Assembly (NCBI GenBank): GCA_966185765.1
Contig: CBIFVZ010000003.1
Coordinates: forward strand, 1 to 64,000
Direction: 5' to 3'
DNA from: CBIFVZ01 sp966185765
Lineage (GTDB): Bacteria; Pseudomonadota; Gammaproteobacteria; Enterobacterales; Enterobacteriaceae
DNA: 64,000 nucleotides
Below are positions 42,540 through 51,520 of this stretch, piece after piece (position 1 is the first letter of the stretch; each line of letters opens with the position of its first letter). The translations under genes and the position numbers were made by a program. The notes under the pieces were generated by a model. It made no database searches, was not told the DNA's origin, and saw only the letters and a list, made by a program, of their open reading frames with translations.

Positions 42540-43325
42540 TCAACCACCAACGCGTTTGTCCTGCGAAACATCACCATTCCCACACACCTCACATTGGGGA
42601 TTGCGTACAAGCTTCATCTCCCGAAACTGCCCGCGCATGGCGTCCATCATCAGAATCCTGCCGGTAATCGGCGTGCCGTAGCCAGTCAACACCTTAATTG
42701 CCTCCAGCGCCTGCATTGAGCCAATCACGCCTACCAGCGGCGACATCACGCCTGCTTCCACGCAGGTCAGCGCATTATCGCCAAAAAGTCGGCTCAGGCA
42801 GCGATAGCAGGGTTCGTCAGGCTGGTAAGTAAATACCGACACCTGGCCTTCCATACGGATTGCCGCACCGGAGATCAGCGGGATTTTAGCGGCAAAACAC
42901 GCGCGATTAAGCTGATTGCGAATCTCAACGTTGTCGGTGCAATCAAGCACCAGGTCATGGCGAGCGACGGTTGTGGCAAGCTCGCTTTCCTCCAGCAGAC
43001 GGCCCAGGGTGTCAAGGCGCACGTGCGGATTAATGGCCGCCAGCGCGTCTCGCGCGGAATCGACTTTAAGGCGGCCAGTATCGGCATCATGGTGCAGCGT
43101 CTGGCGTTGGAGGTTGGAGAGCGCCACGGTATCAAAATCGAGCAGCGTCATGGCGCCTACGCCAGCAGCAGCCAGATATTGTGCCGCAGCGCAGCCCAGC
43201 CCGCCCAGGCCGACCACCAGCACCGTTGAGGCTTTGAGCCGCTCCTGACCGTCAAAGTCGAAATCACGCAGGATTATCTGGCGGTTATAGCGCAGCATTT
43301 CCTCGTCGCTTAACTCCACCACCAT
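42540..43325 (-). CDS. moeB: MoeB, molybdopterin-synthase adenylyltransferase
   Basis: A 261-residue E1-like enzyme that adenylates the MoaD C-terminus. The nucleotide loop VLVVGLGGLGCAAAQYLAAAGVG is near residue 33; DFDTVALSNLQRQ near 62 and DCTDNVEIRNQLN near 130 are typical. Zinc ligands are in CYRCLSR and CEVCG. The C-terminus runs about twelve residues beyond the usual end (NGDVSQDKRVGG). The start at 43325 matches E. coli; the longer frame into moeA is a shadow. It starts one base after moeA. Confidence 0.96.
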   Translation of the reverse strand: MVVELSDEEMLRYNRQIILRDFDFDGQERLKASTVLVVGLGGLGCAAAQYLAAAGVGAMTLLDFDTVALSNLQRQTLHHDADTGRLKVDSARDALAAINPHVRLDTLGRLLEESELATTVARHDLVLDCTDNVEIRNQLNRACFAAKIPLISGAAIRMEGQVSVFTYQPDEPCYRCLSRLFGDNALTCVEAGVMSPLVGVIGSMQALEAIKVLTGYGTPITGRILMMDAMRGQFREMKLVRNPQCEVCGNGDVSQDKRVGG

Positions 43326-43326
43326 A

Positions 43327-44559
43327 TCAGCCCCCAAACAGGTGGTTAAACGGCTGCACATCGACCCATTCGCCTGGCTCGACGCTGCCGCGTTCGCGCT
43401 CCAGTACAATGAAGCAGTTTCCCTGGCTAAACGAACTAAAAATGTGTGAGCCCTGGTGGCCGGTGCTGACCACTTCCAGCTGGCCGTTCCCGGCATTGCG
43501 CAGCACACCGCGCTGAAAATCGAGACGGCCTGGTGATTTTTTGAGTTTTTGTGCCGCACGCACTTTAAACGTTAGCGGCAGTGGGTTACTGCGCTGGCCG
43601 CTGAGTTTGGCGAGCAACGGTTGCACCAGTTGATAAAAGGTCGCGGCAGCGGAGACCGGGTTGCCCGGCAGGCCACAGAACCAGCTGTGTTGCAGGCGAC
43701 CAAAAGCAAAAGGCTTGCCGGGTTTAATGGCAAGCTTCCAGAAGCCGATTTCCCCCAGTTCATCGAGGATCTGTTTGGTGTAGTCGGCTTCCCCAACGGA
43801 AACGCCACCGGAGCTGAGTACCACGTCCGCTTGCGCATCGGCACGCAGGAAAGTGTCGCGCAGCGCCTGAGGGTCATCACGTACAATACCCAGGTTGATA
43901 ACCTCGCAGCCAAGCTGTTCAAGCATCAGGTGTACTGCCAGGCGGTTGGTATCGTAAATCTGCCCTTCAGCCAGCGGCTGTCCCGGCAGCTGTAGCTCAT
44001 CACCGGTGGAGAACACGGCGACGCGAAGACGGCGCACTACGGGCACTTGCGCTATACCGAGCGAGGCCAGTAGCGGTAATTCAGCGGCGCTCAACCGGGT
44101 TCCGGCTTCAAGCACTATGGCGCCCTGGCGAATATCTTCACCGCTGCGGCGGATGTTCTGACCTGCTTTAACCGGTGCGTTAAAGCAAATACCGTCGTCA
44201 GTTTCTTCGGTGTCCTCCTGCATGACTACCGCTTCACAGCCCGCAGGGACGGGCGCACCGGTCATAATGCGCACGCAGGTCCCCGCAGGCCAGTCACCGC
44301 TAAACGGCTGTCCGGCAAAGGCTTTTCCTGCAACAGGAAGCCGTGCGCCGCCAGCGAGATCTGCCAGGCGTACGCCATAGCCGTCCATTGCTGCATTATC
44401 AAAGCCGGGAACATCAAGCGGCGATGTTATCGCACTTGCAGTGACGCGTCCGAACGCCTGGAGCAGTGCGAGCGTTTCGCTTTCGGTAATGGGTGTCAGG
44501 CGGGTGAGCATCTGCTCAAGGGCGGCGTCAAGCGGGATCAGGCCAGCGGTAAAATCCAT
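43327..44559 (-). CDS. moeA: MoeA, molybdopterin molybdotransferase
   Basis: A 410-residue enzyme inserting molybdate into adenylated molybdopterin. Conserved segments are PGFDNAAMDGYGVR near 55, IMTGAPVPAGCEAVVMQEDTE near 100, FSTGDELQLPGQPL near 180, the MPT-binding SSGGVSVGEADYTK near 228 and WFCGLPGNPVSA near 280. The ATG at 44559 has GGAG ten bases upstream and matches MxFTxGL of E. coli. It forms an operon with moeB and completes the moa pathway encoded 30 kb away. Confidence 0.96.
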   Translation of the reverse strand: MDFTAGLIPLDAALEQMLTRLTPITESETLALLQAFGRVTASAITSPLDVPGFDNAAMDGYGVRLADLAGGARLPVAGKAFAGQPFSGDWPAGTCVRIMTGAPVPAGCEAVVMQEDTEETDDGICFNAPVKAGQNIRRSGEDIRQGAIVLEAGTRLSAAELPLLASLGIAQVPVVRRLRVAVFSTGDELQLPGQPLAEGQIYDTNRLAVHLMLEQLGCEVINLGIVRDDPQALRDTFLRADAQADVVLSSGGVSVGEADYTKQILDELGEIGFWKLAIKPGKPFAFGRLQHSWFCGLPGNPVSAAATFYQLVQPLLAKLSGQRSNPLPLTFKVRAAQKLKKSPGRLDFQRGVLRNAGNGQLEVVSTGHQGSHIFSSFSQGNCFIVLERERGSVEPGEWVDVQPFNHLFGG

Positions 44560-44769
44560 CGAAGTACACTCCTGCACGAGAAATCGGTCATAGCCCGTTA
44601 TTATGGCAGAAAGCGCCGCCCCGCAGAATGACCGCTTTTGGCAAAGAGGTAAGCAGCTAATTCTTTACAACCAATTTACATCTTCTTATATTCACAAATC
44701 GAATGTGCCAGCAGTAAAAAGCATGATATTTCTGGTAAAACACCGGGAAACGCAACTGAGTGATGTCTT

Positions 44770-45705
44770 ATGGGAAGAGCGGTAATTGCTATTCACGGCG
44801 GTGCGGGCGCGATTTCGCGTGAGCACATGAGTGCCGCGCAGGAACAGCGTTATATCCAGGCTTTATCAGAGATCGTGGAGGCCGGACAGAAAATCCTGGC
44901 CGATGGCGCTAGTGCGCTGGATGCGGTCACGCAAGCCGTACGACTGCTTGAAGAGTGTCCACTATTTAACGCGGGAATAGGTTCCGTGTTTACCCGCGAC
45001 GCGACACATGAACTGGACGCCTGCATTATGGAAGGCGCCTCGCTTAACGCCGGGGCCGTGGCAGGCGTAAGTCGTCTGCGCAACCCGGTGCTGGCGGCAA
45101 GGCTGGTGATGGAACAAAGTCCTCACGTGCTATTAGTCGGTGAGGGAGCCGAGCAGTTTGCGGCGCAGCATGGCATGCCCTGGGTTGAACCGTCGCTGTT
45201 TTCAACGCCAGAGCGCCTGGCGCAGCTTCAACTGGCGCAGGGGCAGGTTGTGCTTGACCATGACAGTCGCGCACCGCTCGATCCCGACCGCAAATTTGGT
45301 ACGGTCGGTGCCGTGGCGCTGGATATGCACGGTAACCTGGCAGCAGCAACCTCTACCGGTGGAATGACCAACAAACTGCCCGGGCGCGTGGGCGACTCAC
45401 CGTTGGTGGGGGCGGGCTGTTACGCTAACAACGCCAATGCCGCTATTTCTTGCACCGGTACGGGTGAGCTATTTATGCGCACGCTTGCCGCCTACGATAT
45501 CGCCGCGCTGATGGAATATCGCGGCCTGAGCCTGCAACAGGCCACCGAGCGCGTCATCATGGAAAAAATCCCGACCCTTGGCGGTAGCGGTGGTGCGATT
45601 GCTGTTGATAACCAGGGTAACGTGGCGTTGCCTTTTAACAGCGAAGGCATGTACCGCGCCTTTGCTCACGTTGGCGATGCGCCAACGGTTGGTATTTACC
45701 AGTAA
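44770..45705 (+). CDS. iaaA: IaaA, isoaspartyl peptidase/L-asparaginase
   Basis: A 311-residue Ntn-hydrolase precursor that self-cleaves; E. coli IaaA has 321. HGGAGAISREHM opens the protein; the autoproteolytic junction is in FGTVGAVALDMHGNLAAATSTGGMTNKLPGR with nucleophile Thr near 178. GCYANNANAAISCTGTGE follows. It hydrolyses beta-aspartyl dipeptides. The C-terminus is ten residues shorter than in E. coli. It leads into gsiA with a 13-base gap, suggesting linked use of peptide-derived sulfur or nitrogen. Confidence 0.95.
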   Translation: MGRAVIAIHGGAGAISREHMSAAQEQRYIQALSEIVEAGQKILADGASALDAVTQAVRLLEECPLFNAGIGSVFTRDATHELDACIMEGASLNAGAVAGVSRLRNPVLAARLVMEQSPHVLLVGEGAEQFAAQHGMPWVEPSLFSTPERLAQLQLAQGQVVLDHDSRAPLDPDRKFGTVGAVALDMHGNLAAATSTGGMTNKLPGRVGDSPLVGAGCYANNANAAISCTGTGELFMRTLAAYDIAALMEYRGLSLQQATERVIMEKIPTLGGSGGAIAVDNQGNVALPFNSEGMYRAFAHVGDAPTVGIYQ

Positions 45706-45718
45706 ATCAGGAGGCAGT

Positions 45719-47581
45719 GTGCCCCATAGCGGTGAACTGGCGCAGGACCATGTACTGTCGATAAGCAATCTGAACGTAAGCTTTCGCCAGCAACAGCAGG
45801 TAACACAGGCCGTGCGCGGTCTGTCGTTCTCGCTTGCCCGCGGCGAAACGCTGGCTATTGTTGGCGAGTCCGGCTCGGGTAAGTCTGTCAGTGCGCTGGC
45901 GCTGATGCGTCTGCTTGATGCGCAAAGCAGCGAGATCAAAAGCGGGCCGTTGCTGGTACGTCGGCGTAACCGCCACGTGGTGGATTTGCGCGAACTGAGT
46001 CGCCATGAAATGCGCGGTGTGCGTGGCGCGGATGTGGCGATGATCTTTCAGGAGCCAATGACCTCGCTTAACCCGGTGCTCACTGTAGGTGAGCAAATTG
46101 CAGAGTCTATCCGCCTGCATCAGGGGCTTAACCATCGTGACGCCCGCACAGAGGCAAAGCATATGCTGGACCTGGTGCGCATTCCCGGCTCGCGAATGGT
46201 AATGGGGCGTTATCCGCATCAGCTCTCAGGCGGCATGCGCCAGCGCGTGATGATTGCAATGGCGCTCTCCTGTCGCCCGGCAGTGCTTATTGCCGATGAG
46301 CCAACCACCGCACTGGATGTCACTATCCAGGCACAAATCTTACAGCTTATCGGTGTGCTACAGCGCGAAATGGAGATGGGCGTTATCTTCATTACGCACG
46401 ATATGGGCGTAGTGGCCGAAATCGCCGACCGCGTGCTGGTCATGTATCAGGGCGAAGCGGTGGAAAGCGGGCCGGTAGAGCAGATTTTCACCGCCCCACA
46501 GCATCCTTACACTCGTGCGCTTCTGGCCGCAGTGCCGCGTCTTGGCGAGATGAACGGCAGTGATTTACCGCGCCGCTTTGCGCTCGCGAACCCTGATACT
46601 ACGTTACCTGAGGCGACGCCAGCCGAGCAGGACACCGTGCCGCCAGGTAGTGAGCCGATTTTACAGGTTCGCGATCTCACCACTCGCTTTGCGCTGCGTG
46701 GCGGCATTTTTAACCGGGTTAACCGTATGGTCCACGCGGTTGAGAAAGTCAGCTTTGACCTGTGGCCGGGTGAGACGCTGGGGCTTGTGGGCGAGTCCGG
46801 CTCTGGCAAGTCCACCACCGGGCGGGCGCTGCTGCGCCTGGTTGAGAGCCAGGGCGGTAGCATTACTTTCAACGGCCAGCGTATCGATAAACTCTCCGCG
46901 CACCGTCTACAGGCGCTACGGCGCGATATTCAGGTGATTTTTCAGGACCCCTGGGCGTCGCTCGACCCGCGTCTGACCGTGGGCTACTCCATCATGGAGC
47001 CGCTGCTGGTTAACGGCGTTGCCCGTGAAGACGCCCAGGCGCGTACCGCCTGGCTACTGGAGCGCGTAGGGTTAAACGCGGCCCATGCCTTGCGCTACCC
47101 GCATGAGTTTTCCGGCGGCCAGCGTCAGCGCATCTGTATTGCTCGCGCCCTGGCGCTCAATCCCAAAGTGGTGATTGCTGATGAGTCGGTCTCGGCGCTG
47201 GATGTGTCAATTCGCGCGCAAATTATCAATCTCCTGATGGATTTGCAGCGCGAGTTTGGCATTGCGTTTTTGTTTATTTCGCACGACATGGCAGTGGTCG
47301 AGCGCATCAGCCACCGGGTGGCGGTGATGTATCTGGGGCAGATAGTCGAAATTGGCCCAAGGCGCGCGGTGTTTGAAAACCCGCAGCATCCCTACACGCG
47401 CAGACTTATGGCAGCGGTACCCGTTGCTGACCCGGCCCATCGTCGTCCACATAGTGTGCTGTTGTCCGACGAACTGCCCGGCGTGACGCGCAGACTGGGC
47501 GATAACCCGCCCGTTGTCATGCTTGAGCGTGTCGGTCCGGACCACTTTGTTGCGTGCACTCAGGATGCGAATCGTATGTAG
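45719..47581 (+). CDS. gsiA: GsiA, glutathione ABC transporter ATPase
   Basis: A 620-residue tandem ABC ATPase of the dipeptide/oligopeptide type. Domain one: Walker A GESGSGKS near 44, signature LSGGMRQRVMIAMAL and Walker B VLIADEPTTALDVT. Domain two: GESGSGKSTTGRALL near 358, FSGGQRQRICIARAL and VVIADESVSALDVS, where Ser replaces the usual Pro or Ala. The start is GTG with AGGAGG seven bases upstream, giving MPHSGEL as in E. coli MPHSDEL. It powers glutathione import with GsiBCD. Confidence 0.96.
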   Translation: MPHSGELAQDHVLSISNLNVSFRQQQQVTQAVRGLSFSLARGETLAIVGESGSGKSVSALALMRLLDAQSSEIKSGPLLVRRRNRHVVDLRELSRHEMRGVRGADVAMIFQEPMTSLNPVLTVGEQIAESIRLHQGLNHRDARTEAKHMLDLVRIPGSRMVMGRYPHQLSGGMRQRVMIAMALSCRPAVLIADEPTTALDVTIQAQILQLIGVLQREMEMGVIFITHDMGVVAEIADRVLVMYQGEAVESGPVEQIFTAPQHPYTRALLAAVPRLGEMNGSDLPRRFALANPDTTLPEATPAEQDTVPPGSEPILQVRDLTTRFALRGGIFNRVNRMVHAVEKVSFDLWPGETLGLVGESGSGKSTTGRALLRLVESQGGSITFNGQRIDKLSAHRLQALRRDIQVIFQDPWASLDPRLTVGYSIMEPLLVNGVAREDAQARTAWLLERVGLNAAHALRYPHEFSGGQRQRICIARALALNPKVVIADESVSALDVSIRAQIINLLMDLQREFGIAFLFISHDMAVVERISHRVAVMYLGQIVEIGPRRAVFENPQHPYTRRLMAAVPVADPAHRRPHSVLLSDELPGVTRRLGDNPPVVMLERVGPDHFVACTQDANRM

Positions 47582-47640
47582 CACAACACCACTCACGCCG
47601 GGCGGTTGCCGGCAAGACAGGGAATCACAGGAGAATAACG

Positions 47641-49182
47641 ATGACACACTCTACCGCGCGCCGCTGGCTCACTGTTGCCGCGCTGGCTTCCTCCACTGCC
47701 ATGTCGCTGCCCGCCTTTGCAGCCAAAGATGTGGTAGTGGCCGTGGGTTCAAACTTCACCACGCTTGATCCGTATGATGCGAATGACACGCTGTCGCAGG
47801 CGGTGGCTAAGTCGTTCTACCAGGGCTTATTCGGCCTTGATAAAGATATGAAACTGCAAAATGTGCTGGCAGAAGGTTATAGCGTGTCTGAGGACGGTAA
47901 AGTCTATACCGTTAAACTTCGCCAGGGTGTGAAATTCCAGGATGGCAGTGATTTTAACGCTCAGGCGGTGAAAGCTAATCTTGACAGGGCCAGTAACCCC
48001 GACAGCCACCTCAAGCGCTATAATCTGTATAAGAATATCGCCAGTACCGTGGTGATTGACCCACAGACGGTAGAAATCACGCTTAAAACGCCGTTCTCAG
48101 CGTTTATCAATATTCTTGCCCACCCAGCGACGGCGATGATCTCCCCGACTGCGCTAAAAAAATACGGCAAAGATATTGGCTTTCATCCGGTCGGCACCGG
48201 GCCATATCAGTTTGAGACCTGGAACCAGACTGACTTTGTGAAAGTCGCTAAATTCCCGGGATACTGGCAAAAAGGGCTGCCGAAGCTCGACACCATTACC
48301 TGGCGTCCGGTCGTGGATAACAATACCCGCGCTGCCATGCTGCAAACCGGCGAAGCTAACTTTGCTTTCCCGGTCCCGTTTGAACAGGCGACAAAGCTTG
48401 AAAAGGACCCGAAACTGGCGCTGGTCGCCACGCCGTCCATTATGCAGCGTTACATCAGTATGAACGTGACGCAAAAGCCGTTTGATAACCCGAAAGTGCG
48501 CGAAGCCATCAATTACGCCATTAACCGCCAGGCGCTGGTGAAAGTGGCGTTCTCCGGTTATGCCACACCCGCAACCGGTGTGGTGCCGCCCGCGATTGAA
48601 TACGCCCAGACATATCAGCCGTGGCCGTACGATCCCGCTAAAGCTAAAGCGTTGCTCAAAGAAGCGGGGTATCCCAACGGTTTTACCACCACACTGTGGT
48701 CCTCTCACAACCACAGCACGGCGCGCAAGGTATTACAGTTTACCCAGCAGCAGCTGGCGCAGGTGGGCATTAAGGTACAGGTCACGGCGATGGATGCCGG
48801 GCAGCGCGCCGCCCGGGTAGAGGGTAAAGATCAAAAACAGAGCGGTGTACGTATGTTCTACACTGGCTGGAGTGCATCTACGGGAGAAGCGGACTGGGCA
48901 TTGTCCCCGCTGTTTGCCACACAGAACTGGCCGCCCACGCTCTTTAACACGGCATTTTACAGTAACCCGCAGGTGGATAAGGATCTGAGCGCGGCGCTGC
49001 TCACGGCCGATAGCGCAAAGAAAACAAAGCTTTATAAAGACGCGCAGGACATTATCTGGAAGGAGTCACCCTGGGTGCCATTGGTGGTGGAAAAACTGGT
49101 CTCAGCGCACAGTAAAAACCTGACCGGTTTTTATGTGATGCCAGATACCGGCTTCAGTTTTGATAACGCGGATTTGAAATAA
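47641..49182 (+). CDS. gsiB: GsiB, glutathione-binding periplasmic protein
   Basis: A 513-residue solute-binding protein of the SBP-5 (DppA/OppA) family. The signal peptide ends at AFA (about residue 27). VVAVGSNFTTLDPYDANDTLSQAVAKSFYQGLFGLD and FSAFINILAHPATAMISP are near-identical to E. coli GsiB (512). It captures glutathione for GsiCD. AGGAGAATAACG precedes the ATG, 59 bases after gsiA. Confidence 0.96.
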   Translation: MTHSTARRWLTVAALASSTAMSLPAFAAKDVVVAVGSNFTTLDPYDANDTLSQAVAKSFYQGLFGLDKDMKLQNVLAEGYSVSEDGKVYTVKLRQGVKFQDGSDFNAQAVKANLDRASNPDSHLKRYNLYKNIASTVVIDPQTVEITLKTPFSAFINILAHPATAMISPTALKKYGKDIGFHPVGTGPYQFETWNQTDFVKVAKFPGYWQKGLPKLDTITWRPVVDNNTRAAMLQTGEANFAFPVPFEQATKLEKDPKLALVATPSIMQRYISMNVTQKPFDNPKVREAINYAINRQALVKVAFSGYATPATGVVPPAIEYAQTYQPWPYDPAKAKALLKEAGYPNGFTTTLWSSHNHSTARKVLQFTQQQLAQVGIKVQVTAMDAGQRAARVEGKDQKQSGVRMFYTGWSASTGEADWALSPLFATQNWPPTLFNTAFYSNPQVDKDLSAALLTADSAKKTKLYKDAQDIIWKESPWVPLVVEKLVSAHSKNLTGFYVMPDTGFSFDNADLK

Positions 49183-49190
49183 ACGATTGT

Positions 49191-49217
49191 GCCCCTTCGT
49201 TGAGAAGGGGCGTTTGT
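49191..49217 (+). terminator. Intra-operon hairpin between gsiB and gsiC
   Basis: GCCCCTTC-gttga-GAAGGGGC followed by GTTTGT forms a stable 8-bp stem. It probably attenuates transcription or protects gsiAB mRNA so that the binding protein is made in excess over the permeases. Confidence 0.65.
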
Positions 49218-49225
49218 GGAGACGC

Positions 49226-50146
49226 ATGCTCAATTATGTCATTAAACGGCTTCTGGGCCTGATCCCGACGCTGCTGATTGTTGCCGTACTGGTGTTTTTA
49301 TTTGTACACCTGCTGCCAGGTGACCCGGCACGGCTTATTGCCGGGCCAGAGGCAGACAGCGAGGTCGTGGCGATGGTACGCCATCAGCTTGGGCTGGATT
49401 TACCGCTGTGGCAGCAGTTTTTGCACTATGTCGTCAATGTGTTGCACGGCGATTTCGGCGTCTCAATGGCCTCGCATCGTCCGGTTGCAGAGGAAATTGC
49501 CAGTCGCTTTATGCCGACGTTCTGGCTCACCGTTACCAGTATGGCATGGGCCACACTCTTTGGACTGTGTACCGGCATTATTGCCGCCGTGTGGCGTAAC
49601 CGCTGGCCGGACAGGTTGAGCATGGCGCTGGCGGTGTCTGGCATCTCATTTCCTGCTTTTGCCCTCGGCATGATGTTGATGCAGATTTTTTCCGTTGACC
49701 TTGGCTGGCTACCCACGGTGGGGGCAGACAGCTGGCGGCACTATATTCTGCCGTCCATAACTCTGGGTGCGGCTGTTACGGCGGTGATGGCACGCTTTAC
49801 CCGTGCTGCGTTTGTCGATGTGCTACAGGAAGATTACATGCGTACCGCGCGAGCGAAGGGGGTAAGCGAGCCGAAAGTGGTGATGAAGCACGGCCTGCGT
49901 AACGCCATGATCCCTGTCGTGACCATGATGGGACTACAGTTTGGTTTTTTGCTCGGTGGCTCCATTGTGGTGGAGAAAGTGTTTAACTGGCCGGGGCTGG
50001 GGCGCTTGCTGGTGGACTCGGTGGAGATGCGTGACTACCCGGTGATTCAGGCCGAAGTGCTGTTGTTTTCGCTGGAATTCATACTGATAAACCTGGTGGT
50101 AGATGTGCTTTATGCCGCCATCAATCCGACAATCAGGTACAAATAA
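49226..50146 (+). CDS. gsiC: GsiC, glutathione ABC transporter permease
   Basis: A 306-residue permease (same length as E. coli) with six membrane segments and the DppB-type start MLNYVIKRLLGLIPTLLIV. The EAA-type loop is TRAAFVDVLQEDYMRTARAKGVSEPKVVMKHGLRNAMIPVVT. GLLVHLLPGDPAR-like FVHLLPGDPARLIAG is the periplasmic segment. The ATG at 49226 matches E. coli; the longer frame includes the hairpin. Confidence 0.95.
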   Translation: MLNYVIKRLLGLIPTLLIVAVLVFLFVHLLPGDPARLIAGPEADSEVVAMVRHQLGLDLPLWQQFLHYVVNVLHGDFGVSMASHRPVAEEIASRFMPTFWLTVTSMAWATLFGLCTGIIAAVWRNRWPDRLSMALAVSGISFPAFALGMMLMQIFSVDLGWLPTVGADSWRHYILPSITLGAAVTAVMARFTRAAFVDVLQEDYMRTARAKGVSEPKVVMKHGLRNAMIPVVTMMGLQFGFLLGGSIVVEKVFNWPGLGRLLVDSVEMRDYPVIQAEVLLFSLEFILINLVVDVLYAAINPTIRYK

Positions 50147-50150
50147 CGCA

Positions 50151-51062
50151 ATGCGATGGTTTAACTGGCGCCGACAGGCGGTACTTAATGCAATGCCCAT
50201 GCTGCGTCCCGAGCGGGTGCGCACGCCGTGGCATGAGTTCTGGAGACGTTTGCGCCGTCAGCCGATAGCGCTGATGGCCGGGGCGTTTGTTGTGGTACTC
50301 ATTTTGCTGGCGATGGCCGCGCCGTGGATTGCGCCGTTTGATGCAGAAAACTACTTCGATTACGACCGACTCAACGAAGGGCCGTCGTGGGTGCACTGGT
50401 TTGGTGTGGATCCGCTTGGACGCGATATTTTCAGCCGTGTACTGGTGGGCGCGCCTGTTTCGCTTGCCGCAGGTATTCTCTCCGTCACGCTCGGTGCGGT
50501 TATCGGTACGCTATTGGGGTTGGTGGCTGGCTATTACGAAGGCTGGTGGGACCGACTTGTCATGCGTGTCTGCGACGTACTGTTTGCCTTTCCCGGTATT
50601 CTGTTAGCGATTGCCGTGGTGGCCGTGATGGGCAGCGGAATGGTTAACGTGATTATTGCCGTGGCGGTCTTCACCATTCCGGCGTTTGCCAGACTGGTGC
50701 GTGGCAATACGCTGGTGCTTAAGCAACAAACCTTTATCGAGTCCGCGCGCAGCATTGGCGCGCCAGATACGGTAATTTTGTTGCGCCATATCCTGCCTGG
50801 CACTTTCTCTTCAATTATTGTGTTTTTCACCATGCGCATCGGCACGGCGATTATCTCTGCCGCCAGCCTGTCGTTTCTGGGCCTTGGCGCACAGCCCCCC
50901 ATGCCGGAATGGGGCGCGATGCTTAACGAAGCGCAGGCGGATATGGCGATAGCACCGCACGTGGCGTTGTTCCCAAGCCTTGCAATTTTTTTGACGGTAC
51001 TGGCGTTTAACCTACTTGGCGATGGGCTGCGCGATGCGCTGGATCCGCGCCTGGAACCTTAA
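50151..51062 (+). CDS. gsiD: GsiD, glutathione ABC transporter permease
   Basis: A 303-residue second permease of the DppC type. The N-terminal RWFNWRRQAVLNAMPM and RTPWHEFWRRLRRQP are as in E. coli GsiD. HWFGVDPLGRDIFSRVLVGAPVSLAAG and the EAA loop QQTFIESARSIGAPDTVILLRHILPGT are visible. The ATG at 50151 lies four bases after gsiC; the frame open from 50103 overlaps gsiC and is rejected. Confidence 0.95.
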   Translation: MRWFNWRRQAVLNAMPMLRPERVRTPWHEFWRRLRRQPIALMAGAFVVVLILLAMAAPWIAPFDAENYFDYDRLNEGPSWVHWFGVDPLGRDIFSRVLVGAPVSLAAGILSVTLGAVIGTLLGLVAGYYEGWWDRLVMRVCDVLFAFPGILLAIAVVAVMGSGMVNVIIAVAVFTIPAFARLVRGNTLVLKQQTFIESARSIGAPDTVILLRHILPGTFSSIIVFFTMRIGTAIISAASLSFLGLGAQPPMPEWGAMLNEAQADMAIAPHVALFPSLAIFLTVLAFNLLGDGLRDALDPRLEP

Positions 51063-51064
51063 TC

Positions 51065-51520
51065 ATGGTGATGAAACCCTTCAATTATGACAGGGATTTT
51101 GCAGCGATTAATTTTCGTGAGCAGCCGGAGCTTTACCAGGTCGGGCGTGGTGAACAGGGCGTTCTACTGGTAGAGCCGTATAAAAGTGAGATCCTGCCAC
51201 ACTGGCGTTTTAAAACGCCGGCGCAGGCCGAAGCCTCAGCGCAGGCCATTATGGCAATGTTTGAAGCATATCGCAGTAAGGATGAATTTGTCGGGATGGA
51301 TATGGCGCGTAAGTTTATTCAGATGGGCTATACGCGGGCACGACGCTACGCCAATCACCCCGGTGGCAAAAAATATGCACCTGATGGCAGCGTACTGCCT
51401 TATCAACTGGATAAAGAAAAGGCCGCGAGCGCGGCCATTTTTAAAGCTTACTGGGACACCTTACGCCAGGATAAAGACTACCTGGCGCGCAAAAAGGCCC
51501 ATCAGCAGCGCTACGGTTAA
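51065..51520 (+). CDS. DUF4385 family protein
   Basis: A 151-residue soluble protein that I assign to DUF4385 from its pattern: FNYDRDFAAINFREQPELYQVGRGEQGVLLVEPYKSEILPHWRFKTP, then GMDMARKFIQMGYTRARRYANHPGGKKY and a Lys-rich tail. The function is unknown. It begins two bases after gsiD, so it may be co-transcribed, but the ribosome-binding site is poor. Three start codons (51065 ATG, 51068 GTG, 51071 ATG) are possible. It occupies the place of yliEF in E. coli. Its stop overlaps the convergent rimO stop. Confidence 0.85.
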   Translation: MVMKPFNYDRDFAAINFREQPELYQVGRGEQGVLLVEPYKSEILPHWRFKTPAQAEASAQAIMAMFEAYRSKDEFVGMDMARKFIQMGYTRARRYANHPGGKKYAPDGSVLPYQLDKEKAASAAIFKAYWDTLRQDKDYLARKKAHQQRYG

